From: Ruegeria arenilitoris
GTDB taxonomy: Bacteria; Pseudomonadota; Alphaproteobacteria; Rhodobacterales; Rhodobacteraceae
NCBI RefSeq assembly: GCF_013030265.1
Contig: NZ_WPZQ01000003.1
Coordinates: forward strand, 1-64,000
Direction: 5' to 3'
DNA length: 64,000 nt
Part shown: positions 8,694 to 16,208 of the stretch, one piece after another
Layout of the letters: each line of letters opens with the position of its first letter
Position numbering within the stretch: position 1 is the stretch's first letter
Translations under genes and position numbers: made by a program
Notes under the pieces: model-generated
Told to the model about the DNA's origin: nothing
Database searches by the model: none
The model's input: the letters and a program-made list of their open reading frames with translations, nothing else

Positions 8694-10124
8694 ATGGCCA
8701 ATTCTTTGAAAAAATATCAGTCCAATTTAGACAGCGAACTCTTTGCGCTTTCGCTTGACCCGGATGAGAAAACAGCCCTGCAAATGCAATTGCTTGAGGG
8801 ATTGCGCAGTATCATCGTGTCTTCCCCGAAGTACGCAGGGGCACGGCTGCCCGCCAGCCGTATGCTTTCGGCAGAATTGTCAGTCTCGCGAACAACAGTT
8901 CAAGCGGCTTACGATCAACTGATCAGCGAGGGATATCTGATCACGCGCCAGGGAAGCGGCACTTTTATTGCTGAGAATGTGAGCCACCTTGCTCCACCAC
9001 GCCCCCGGGCCAAGATCAGCCGATACAAAGTTGACAGCTGGTTGCCATTTCAGACTGGCTTACCCGACACCTCGTTGATGCCACATGCCCTATGGGCAAG
9101 ACACCTTGATCGTGCCTGGCGCAGACCAGATCCAGAGTTGCTGGCGCGCGCCGATCCCCTTGGCTGGTATCCCTTACGCGCGGCAATTTCTGATCACCTG
9201 GCCACATGGCGTAATCTGAACTGCGCTCCAGAGCAAATCATCATCACCTCCGGCGCGTGGGAGTCCCTTGAACTGATCTGCCGAACCCTGATCGGAGAGG
9301 GAAATACCGTAACCGTCGAAGACCCCTGTTGGCACAAGACCCGTGACGTGCTGAGCTTAACGGGGCTGACAGAACATTCTGCTCGCATAGATCACGACGG
9401 GCTCAATCCGGCCAATATCTCGCACAATTCTGCGGCAGTGATCGTCACACCTTCCAGGCATTACCCAACAGGTAGAAGTCTTCCGATGCCACGCCGCATC
9501 TCATTGTTGGATTGGGCCGACCGGGTCGGAGGATTGATCATTGAAGACGACTATGACAGCGAATTTCGTTACCAGGGATATCCATTGCCATCCCTATCCG
9601 GTCTCGATGGACTGCAACACACTTTGTATCTAGGGAGTTTTTCAAAGCTCATCAGTACCGCTTTACGGATCGGATACATGGTTGTCCCGAAACGCCTTGT
9701 GGACAAAGCGCGCGCCTATCTTGAGCAGGTTGGACCTCGCGCTTCGCTTATCCCGCAACCTGCGTTGGCCGCGTTTATGCAGAGCGGCGACTTTGCTATC
9801 CATCTGCGGCGAATGCGCCGTATCTATGTACAGCGCCAATCCCACTTGATTTCGGAACTCAGGGCAGTCGAAGATCTGCTCGAAATTCATCCGGATGTCG
9901 CCGGCATGCATTTGTGCTTACCGCTGAAGCCCGGTTTAGCCGCCAGAACCACCGATCAGGGCATCAGCCGCTTGGCTCGCCAGCAGCGACTATCGGTAGG
10001 CGCGCTGTCCGCTCATTGCGTCTTACCCACAAAGCAACAGGCGCTGTTGCTGGGATACGCGGCATTCGACAATGAGGTTCTGACTAAAGCGGCCAGCAAG
10101 TTATGTCACGTTTTGCGCGATTAA
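8694..10124 (+). CDS. MocR/PdxR-type regulator (GntR HTH fused to aminotransferase-like domain)
   Basis: A 476-residue MocR-family protein of typical length. The N-terminal winged helix-turn-helix spans residues about 20-85 (LPASRMLSAELSVSRTTVQA and GYLITRQGSGTFIA). The rest is a type I aminotransferase fold: EDDYDSEFRY, GSFSKLISTALRIGY with the probable PLP-binding lysine, and upstream SGAWESLELICR. PLP or an aldimine probably acts as effector. The divergent PNPOx-like gene 60 bases away is the likely target. Vitamin B6 or amine sensing fits, but nothing here identifies the inducer. Confidence 0.88.
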   Translation: MANSLKKYQSNLDSELFALSLDPDEKTALQMQLLEGLRSIIVSSPKYAGARLPASRMLSAELSVSRTTVQAAYDQLISEGYLITRQGSGTFIAENVSHLAPPRPRAKISRYKVDSWLPFQTGLPDTSLMPHALWARHLDRAWRRPDPELLARADPLGWYPLRAAISDHLATWRNLNCAPEQIIITSGAWESLELICRTLIGEGNTVTVEDPCWHKTRDVLSLTGLTEHSARIDHDGLNPANISHNSAAVIVTPSRHYPTGRSLPMPRRISLLDWADRVGGLIIEDDYDSEFRYQGYPLPSLSGLDGLQHTLYLGSFSKLISTALRIGYMVVPKRLVDKARAYLEQVGPRASLIPQPALAAFMQSGDFAIHLRRMRRIYVQRQSHLISELRAVEDLLEIHPDVAGMHLCLPLKPGLAARTTDQGISRLARQQRLSVGALSAHCVLPTKQQALLLGYAAFDNEVLTKAASKLCHVLRD

Positions 10125-10139
10125 CTCGGCCGCTCGAAA

Positions 10140-10206
10140 GCCGATTTTCATCGGCAATAAACTGTTTTCAAGAGCCGCCGGGTTCTGTCTCAATCAACGG
10201 CGGCTC
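10140..10206. terminator. two hairpins between convergent genes
   Basis: GCCGA-TTTTCA-TCGGC (10140-10155) is followed by perfect 9 bp arms GAGCCGCCG (10172-10180) and CGGCGGCTC (10198-10206). They sit between the convergent mocR and SDR genes, so one or both may end transcription in both directions. No long T-run is present. Confidence 0.4.
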
Positions 10207-10217
10207 CGGGCAACTCG

Positions 10218-11726
10218 TCAGTCGGTCACTGATCGGCCATTACTTGGTGCTTTTTGACTCCGCCTTTCAGACTGATCGTGTTTCCGACCGGTCATAGCAA
10301 ACAACGCAGGCGTTAGTCGCGGATGCACAAAGGCGAAACCATGCTGCTGCAGTCGCATGGGCACCACACGCTGTCCGCTCAACATGGTCTCGCGGCCCAT
10401 TTTACCAAGCCCACCCGAGATAAGCCATCCAGGGAACCTCAGCAGGGCTGGCCGTTGCAGAGCCCGGGAAAGCGACTGTGTGAAATCAACGTTCCGGACC
10501 GGTTCCGGCGCCGTCGCATTGATGACGCCATCAATATCCTGTCGCGCAAGCGAGAACGCGATCACACGGATCATGTCATCAAGCGCAATCCAGGGCATCC
10601 ACTGCTGACCAGTTCCTAGAACACCACCGCCGCAGAACTCGAATGGTGTCAGAAGTCGAGCCAGCATTCCGCCATCGACACCCAGAACCAACCCGATGCG
10701 CAAAATAACTACACGCACCCCGCTCTGCGCGATCTTGTCAGCTGCTTGTTCCCAAGCCTGACACACATCGTGCACGAAGGCCGGTTCAGCTCCGGATGTT
10801 TCAGTCAGCGTTTCGTCACCCCGCAATCCATACCACCCGATTGCAGAACCGTTGATCAGGCATTCGGGTTTTTGCCGAAGACGCTGAATCAGCATGCGCA
10901 ACGCTTCTGTGGCAGCAACCCGGGATTCAACTATGCGAGCGCGCTTTTTGGCGGTCCAAAACCAGTTTGCAACAGGTTCTCCGGCAAGGTTGACGATCGC
11001 ATCAAACCGTTCCGTGTCGTGGATCTGGTCGAGGCTGGTTATTATTCGCACAGGGTGGGATAGCGTGGCAGCCGTTTCGATATTTCGCGTAAGCACAGTC
11101 ACACAATGCCCACCAGCAACAAGTGCCTGCACCAACCGCCGTCCGATAAAACCCGTCCCACCGGTGATCAACACACGCTGCCTGGGGGGCATATCTGTCA
11201 CCAGACCAGCCGGATTCCCGCAATCCAAATGATCACAGCGCATAGCAGCAACAAGATCACGAGCGCTGAACAAACCAACACCAATTGCCGAGAGAGTCGC
11301 CATGACGCTCCACCATCCATAGCTGACCGGGACAAGTGCCGTGGGCAGGAAAGCCCAGGACCAAAGATAAGGGGCTGCCAACGCCAGAATAGCTCCGTAG
11401 TTCAGCGCCAGAAGCGTATGATTGATGCGTTCGCTACCGGGCAGTCTGCGCGTCAGATCTTCTTCGACAAAATCCCAAAGCGTGATGAAAACTTCCAATA
11501 CCAGGATCGCAGATAGCACGATGGTGAAGACCCCGTGCGGCTCAAACCAGCCGAAACACAGAAATATGACGGCGTAAAACAGGTTGCGAACGCCATGTAG
11601 GCGAAGTTCGGTTTTTTGCGAAGCACGCCAGGCAAGGCGTTCCGTTCCTTCGTGATGAACAAGTGTGTCGAAAGCACCCATAAATACCTGAATTGAAATG
11701 AGTGCCCAAAGGATTGGGTTATCCAT
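10218..11726 (-). CDS. membrane domain fused to NAD-dependent epimerase/SDR (TIGR01777-like)
   Basis: A 502-residue fusion. The first ~165 residues hold about four hydrophobic segments starting MDNPILWALISIQVFMGAFD. From about residue 180 an extended SDR domain begins with the nucleotide loop LITGGTGFIGRRLVQAL, followed by DAIVNLAGEPVA, INGSAIGWYG, and a C-terminal DUF1731-like end. Stand-alone TIGR01777 proteins are about 300 residues, so the membrane N-terminus is an addition. Start ATG 11726 has CAGGAGGG upstream and overlaps the end of the DUF4166 gene by 8 bases, indicating translational coupling. Substrate unknown. Confidence 0.8.
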   Translation of the reverse strand: MDNPILWALISIQVFMGAFDTLVHHEGTERLAWRASQKTELRLHGVRNLFYAVIFLCFGWFEPHGVFTIVLSAILVLEVFITLWDFVEEDLTRRLPGSERINHTLLALNYGAILALAAPYLWSWAFLPTALVPVSYGWWSVMATLSAIGVGLFSARDLVAAMRCDHLDCGNPAGLVTDMPPRQRVLITGGTGFIGRRLVQALVAGGHCVTVLTRNIETAATLSHPVRIITSLDQIHDTERFDAIVNLAGEPVANWFWTAKKRARIVESRVAATEALRMLIQRLRQKPECLINGSAIGWYGLRGDETLTETSGAEPAFVHDVCQAWEQAADKIAQSGVRVVILRIGLVLGVDGGMLARLLTPFEFCGGGVLGTGQQWMPWIALDDMIRVIAFSLARQDIDGVINATAPEPVRNVDFTQSLSRALQRPALLRFPGWLISGGLGKMGRETMLSGQRVVPMRLQQHGFAFVHPRLTPALFAMTGRKHDQSERRSQKAPSNGRSVTD

Positions 11727-12378
11727 AACGTCCCTCCTGTATGTCGTGAAAGACCGCATCCTGCTGAATCAAATTGCCAAGAAAGCGGCTCTGCAATTTC
11801 AGGGAAAAAAGAAAGCGCGATTGCCCCAGATCGATATGCGCGATGGTTAGCGCTCCTGGTTGCAGCCAAGCCGGTAACCTGAGTTTTCTGCGGCCCAACT
11901 GCAGAAAAAAATGGTCACTTTTGAAATAGATGCCCGCACGATCGGCACTTACACGCAGAGCCATTCCGATCCCTGCACCGATATACTCCTCAATGCCGGT
12001 AGGGCCCGCGAAGCGCTTTGAACTGCGGATCACTTGAGGGAAGCCTGCAGCTCGACCATATTGGCGCACCCAGAATTGGCCCTTACCCAGGCAATCCTCG
12101 GTTACTGTAACCACTGCGGGTTGGTTCAGGCAGGACGTATCGTAAGGCAATGGCCCCCCGAGCAGCCGGGTAATTTGGGCTATCAGGCGACCCACCATGT
12201 TCATGCGCATGGAAGCCACTTTGCCCTGATAAACAACACTTGCCCCATTTCGCAGGCGATAGCCAAACCGCTTTCGAACCTCGTCGGGAAGCGCGCGCCA
12301 GGCGTTCTTGCCAACAAGATCTCTGAACCGGTTGTCCCTAAGAATTTGATGGTGAGGCGAAAAGTTAATCTGCTTCAT
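11719..12378 (-). CDS. DUF4166-domain protein
   Basis: A 219-residue protein whose start (AWRALPDEVRKRFGYRL), RMNMVGRLIAQITRLLGGPLP and IRSSKRFAGPTGIEEYIGAG segments match my recollection of DUF4166. These proteins are usually found alone or fused to SDR or saccharopine-dehydrogenase-like domains; here a separate membrane-SDR gene is coupled downstream with an 8-base overlap. No catalytic motif is evident. Start ATG 12378 has AGGAAG at good spacing. It follows the GbsR-like regulator gene by 66 bases on the same strand. Confidence 0.7.
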   Translation of the reverse strand: MKQINFSPHHQILRDNRFRDLVGKNAWRALPDEVRKRFGYRLRNGASVVYQGKVASMRMNMVGRLIAQITRLLGGPLPYDTSCLNQPAVVTVTEDCLGKGQFWVRQYGRAAGFPQVIRSSKRFAGPTGIEEYIGAGIGMALRVSADRAGIYFKSDHFFLQLGRRKLRLPAWLQPGALTIAHIDLGQSRFLFSLKLQSRFLGNLIQQDAVFHDIQEGRYG

Positions 12379-12444
12379 TCTACTTCCTACTGTTTAGTCA
12401 GGTATTTCTGCATAAAGAGAAATCATGTTCCAAAAAATTTTAGA

Positions 12445-12996
12445 CTACTTGCTGTTGATCTTGAGTAGCGACAAAACCTTGTCCCCCATTTTCATCAGCA
12501 AAGAGAGTTTTGACTTGGGCACATTGAGCATCTGCTCCGACCAGCGATCGGCCGTGTTCAGGAAATCCTGCATCTCCTGCATCCGACTGAAAACGGCCGG
12601 ATGCAAATCCGGTTCCGTGGCGGCCTGAGCGACACAAACGTTAATTGCGCGCATGGCCGGATCAATCTCGCGCTCTTTTCGCCCCTTTGCGATCAGCAGA
12701 GCCATCTCCCAAACATCGGTTTCGGCGGCGAAGTGCTCTCTGCGATCACCAGGAACCGGAATTCGGTGGATCAACCGCCAGCCAACGAGTTCTTTCAACG
12801 AATTCGAAACATTTGACCGAGCAATTCCCAATTTCTCGGATATCTGCTCGGCATTAAGCGGAGTTTCACTGAGAAACAACAGCGCGTGGATCTGGGCCAC
12901 AGATCTGTTGACCCCCCATTGGCTGCCCATATCACCCCAATACAGAATGAACTTGGACTTGGAGGATGAGGCAGATATATCATTTATTTCTGTCAT
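12445..12996 (-). CDS. GbsR/MarR-type transcriptional regulator
   Basis: A 183-residue winged-helix regulator of the GbsR type. Residues about 25-85 hold the DNA-binding domain: ALLFLSETPLNAEQISEKLG then ARSNVSNSLKELVGWRLIHR. The C-terminal part is helical, suited to dimerisation. It is followed on the same strand by the DUF4166 and membrane-SDR genes, so it probably controls this unit and itself. The start codon lies in the 4-base centre of a 17+17 bp perfect palindrome, leaving no normal ribosome site, so translation may be leaderless or tightly autoregulated. No other early in-frame ATG is close. Confidence 0.82.
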   Translation of the reverse strand: MTEINDISASSSKSKFILYWGDMGSQWGVNRSVAQIHALLFLSETPLNAEQISEKLGIARSNVSNSLKELVGWRLIHRIPVPGDRREHFAAETDVWEMALLIAKGRKEREIDPAMRAINVCVAQAATEPDLHPAVFSRMQEMQDFLNTADRWSEQMLNVPKSKLSLLMKMGDKVLSLLKINSK

Positions 12997-13014
12997 AACA
13001 GAAATAAATGATAT
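12977..13014. promoter_or_regulatory. long perfect palindrome spanning the gbsR-like start codon
   Basis: Left arm ATATCATTTATTTCTGT (12977-12993), spacer CATA (12994-12997) and right arm ACAGAAATAAATGATAT (12998-13014) pair perfectly over 17 bp. The minus-strand ATG at 12996-12994 is inside the spacer. It is the obvious candidate operator for the GbsR-like protein; in RNA it would fold into a hairpin presenting the start codon. Confidence 0.7.
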
Positions 13015-13169
13015 CCCCCAGAGAATGTCAAGCCGATGCCACGAGGCGCAATGCCAATCGACATAACGGCATTTTTCTAAGGGCTTCCGATAACACCCAC
13101 GCTCGCGGTATCGGGTCCAGCTACTGTTAAGACAATGGGCCGATGTGCGGGAGGAACCGCAGCTCCAGG

Positions 13170-15149
13170 CTACCGCCGTTTCGGGACGGCACTCCCTCCC
13201 TTGGCCGCTTTTACAGCAGCCCGAGCACGGTTTTTCTTGCTATTGGGCTTTCCTTTGGGGGGAGGAGGACCTTTAGCGCCGCTTTTGCGAGATTTGGAAT
13301 GCACGTCTTTGCCAGCCTTGGCCTCAGCCTTTGGCTGACCCTTAGGGCTCGCCGCCGCGGGCTTTCGTTTTTTCAAGGGCGCTTGCGCTATCTTTTCCGC
13401 GTCTTTCGCCCTGGGCTTTTGATCTTCTGATTTGCGGGGTTTGCGATCCTCGGATTTCGGCTTGCTGCGCCGAAGTTCCGGCGTGGCGTCCCGTTCCGTT
13501 GGGTGGGAATCCATTTTGCGCCGACGCGGTTTGCCGGTGGGCGCGCGATCAAATTTGGGACGCTTGAACGCTGGAAGATCTGGCGCGGCGTCCAGACGAA
13601 CAATGTCTTTTGACCCCTCTATCTTCATATCTGGGCCTATAGCCGTCAGAAAACCCTCAACGGCAGCTTCACGGATTTCGACATAAGACAAGTCATCCGC
13701 GATACGTATCGCGCCGATATCGTCTTTTGTAATCTTGCCCGCCTTGCAGACCATCGGCAGCAAATGACGTGGGGATGCGCTTTGATTTCGCCCTTCCGAC
13801 AGCGAGAACCATACGCTTGGGCCAAACTCTGCCCAAGGTTTTGGCTTTTCAATCTGTACAGCACCCAGCTCTTCCGGGGCAGAATACCGCTTCTTGTATT
13901 GGCGCAGATAGGCTGCTGCGATTTGCTGAGGTGTGAATTTTTCAACCAGTTGGTCGACCGTCGCGCTCTCACTCTCAGTAATGTCGGTCTGCCAATCTTC
14001 GGCCGACAGCATACGCACTTGATCGCGTTCGTTTACATCATCGGCAGAAGGCGCAGATACCCAATCGGCGCTTAGTTTGGCGAATTTCAAAATGCGCTCC
14101 GCCTTCTTTCGGGAAGACGGAACGACGACCAAAGCACTGACACCTTTTCGCCCTGCCCGACCTGTGCGACCGGAACGGTGCAAAAGGGTTTCGTGACTGT
14201 TGGGCAATTCGGCATGCACCACCAGATCGAGATTGGGCAAATCAATGCCTCGGGCAGCGACGTCGGTTGCGACACATACCCGGGCACGCCCATCACGCAT
14301 CGCCTGCAATGCATTGGAACGTTCGCTTTGAGTGAGCTCGCCTGATAGCGCTACGACTGAAAAACCACGGTTCGACAGTCGCGTCGTCAAACGCGAGACC
14401 ATCGCACGAGTGTTACAAAACACGATTGCGTTGGGCGCTTCATAATAGCGAAGGACGTTGATGATCGCGTTTTCACCATCGCGTGCGGCCACCATCATGG
14501 CGCGGTAGTCGATATCGGCATGCTGGGTCCGTTCGCTTACCGTCGAGACGCGCTCCGCATCGCGTTGATAGCTTTGGGCAAGCTTGGCGATCGCGCCGGG
14601 AACCGTGGCAGAAAACAACAGTGTCTGACGGTCTGAAGGGGTTTCATCCAGTATGAATTCCAGATCCTCGCGAAAGCCCAGGTCCAGCATTTCATCAGCT
14701 TCGTCCAAAACCACCGCACGCACTTGGGTCAGATCAATGGATCCTCGCATGATATGATCGCGCAACCGTCCCGGAGTAGCGACGACAATATGCGAACCGC
14801 GTGCCAAAGCACGACGTTCATCGCGCATATCCATGCCACCCACGCAAGATGCCAGAAACGCGCCCGCATCGGCATAAAGCCATCCAAGCTCACGCTTCAC
14901 CTGCATCGCCAGTTCCCGGGTCGGCGCGATAACCAGAGCCAATGGCGCACCGGAAGCACCGAATGTGTCATCGTCTCCCAGCAAGGTGGGGGCTATCGCC
15001 AATCCAAAGCCGATGGTTTTCCCCGACCCCGTTTGTGCAGACACCAACAGATCCCGGCCTTCCAGTTCTGGCTGAGTGACCGCTTGCTGAACTGGTGTCA
15101 AAGCCTCATAGCCCTTACGGGCAAGCGCGTCTGCGATGGTTTTTTTCAC
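13170..15149 (-). CDS. DEAD-box RNA helicase with basic C-terminal tail
   Basis: About 659 residues from GTG 15149 (VKKTIADALARKGYEALTP). Helicase motifs in order: Q motif LTPVQQAV, Walker A AQTGSGKT, PTRELA, DEAD in VVLDEADEMLDLGF, SAT, and HRSGRTGRAGRKG. A DbpA-like RNA-binding module follows (KDDIGAIRIADDLSYVEI). The last ~120 residues are Lys/Arg/Pro-rich and probably disordered, binding RNA. Likely roles are ribosome assembly or cold-shock RNA remodelling. The frame is open to 15323, and ATG 15194 is an alternative start; the GTG is preferred because it begins where the family usually begins, though its ribosome site is weak. Confidence 0.85.
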   Translation of the reverse strand: MKKTIADALARKGYEALTPVQQAVTQPELEGRDLLVSAQTGSGKTIGFGLAIAPTLLGDDDTFGASGAPLALVIAPTRELAMQVKRELGWLYADAGAFLASCVGGMDMRDERRALARGSHIVVATPGRLRDHIMRGSIDLTQVRAVVLDEADEMLDLGFREDLEFILDETPSDRQTLLFSATVPGAIAKLAQSYQRDAERVSTVSERTQHADIDYRAMMVAARDGENAIINVLRYYEAPNAIVFCNTRAMVSRLTTRLSNRGFSVVALSGELTQSERSNALQAMRDGRARVCVATDVAARGIDLPNLDLVVHAELPNSHETLLHRSGRTGRAGRKGVSALVVVPSSRKKAERILKFAKLSADWVSAPSADDVNERDQVRMLSAEDWQTDITESESATVDQLVEKFTPQQIAAAYLRQYKKRYSAPEELGAVQIEKPKPWAEFGPSVWFSLSEGRNQSASPRHLLPMVCKAGKITKDDIGAIRIADDLSYVEIREAAVEGFLTAIGPDMKIEGSKDIVRLDAAPDLPAFKRPKFDRAPTGKPRRRKMDSHPTERDATPELRRSKPKSEDRKPRKSEDQKPRAKDAEKIAQAPLKKRKPAAASPKGQPKAEAKAGKDVHSKSRKSGAKGPPPPKGKPNSKKNRARAAVKAAKGGSAVPKRR

Positions 15150-15806
15150 GGCTGAGATTCTCTGTGTAAGGCAGGCTGTGCGACTGAGCAGCATTGCAAG
15201 CAGCGCATCATCCGAGATTAAAGACCGCCCTCTATCGGGTAGAATTCGGTTTGTATAGCCACTGTATCCTACTTGTTGCGGAAAACGGCGCGTTTTGTGC
15301 AAATAGTCCCCGCCGCAACGCAATCTACGCGGTCAGCCTCAGGGCGATTGGCAAGGAGCAGCACCTACAACGCCTCGCATCTCAGGCGTTACGGAACCGC
15401 AATCGGCATTTTAATTATCAATTTAAACTGCGTTCTTAGATGGTGGCACAGGTTCAGAAACAGAGCATAAAGTCCGAGCGAACCTCTCCGGCCTCGGTCG
15501 TATTACCATGATGCGCATGGTGAAACTGGTGCGCGCGTCCTTCAGCTTCGGTTTCAAGTGTCGGGTGCAACGGGCAGACGTAGCCGATCTGGGGGGTAAC
15601 AACCGCGCGGGATACGCTGGATTGGTCACTTTTCAATGTGCCACCTTTTTGAGGGTCGGCGTGTAGCCCTTTCTAGGCATTTCGGCACTGCGAGCTTCGC
15701 CAATCCTATTGGCGTCGTCGCCGAAGCCAGTCACTGCCTTAAGCCGATAAACTTAGTCATAGATTTCTTTGGGTGCTTGCGCCCCGTCACAATCGATCTC
15801 CGCGAT
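15150..15806. other. intergenic region with a possible metal-protein relic
   Basis: About 650 bases between the helicase and cueR. A 60-codon minus-strand frame (15454-15636) encodes GYVCPLHPTLETE and then a His-rich stretch. This resembles the CPMHP motif at the N-terminus of some copper ATPases and chaperones, but it lacks the rest of such a domain. It may be a decayed gene or chance. No RNA gene or terminator was recognised. Confidence 0.3.
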
Positions 15807-16193
15807 CTATGTCTGACCAAGATTTTTGAGGATCGGACAGTCGGGGCGGTGGTCGCCAGCACATTCGTCGATGAGATGAGACAGCGTGTCATGCATCGCT
15901 TTCAGATCGGCAATCTTATCGTCTATCTCTTTGAGATTCTGTTTGGCGATTTCTTTCACGTCAGCGCTGGCGCGTTCTTTGTCCTCGTATAGCGCCAGTA
16001 ACGAGCGACAATCCTCAATGGTGAAGCCCAAAGAACGGGCTCGTCCGATGAAGGCCAGTTTGTGCAGTTCCTTTTCATCGAAATGGCGATACCCATTCAA
16101 ACTGCGCTTTGGCTTGATGAAACCGATATCCTCGTAATAGCGGATCGTTTTAGCCGGCAGACCCGAACGTTCTGCTACATCTCCAATATTCAT
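15807..16193 (-). CDS. cueR: Cu(I)-responsive MerR-family regulator CueR
   Basis: A 128-residue MerR-type activator. The N-terminal winged helix reads MNIGDVAERSGLPAKTIRYYEDIGF, followed by the dimerisation helix and the C-terminal metal loop C-x7-C (CAGDHRPDC), which matches the two-cysteine Cu(I)/Ag(I)/Au(I) site of CueR. It follows copA by 15 bases, so copA and cueR form one transcript and CueR is autoregulated through the copA promoter. A second matching promoter at 23994-24024 suggests it also controls the oxidase-cytochrome operon. Confidence 0.93.
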   Translation of the reverse strand: MNIGDVAERSGLPAKTIRYYEDIGFIKPKRSLNGYRHFDEKELHKLAFIGRARSLGFTIEDCRSLLALYEDKERASADVKEIAKQNLKEIDDKIADLKAMHDTLSHLIDECAGDHRPDCPILKNLGQT

Positions 16194-16208
16194 AGCAGTT
16201 CTCCTGTA

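Noticed and set aside
15636-15992. 118-codon plus-strand frame overlapping cueR.
   Set aside because: More than half is antisense to cueR; no start signal.
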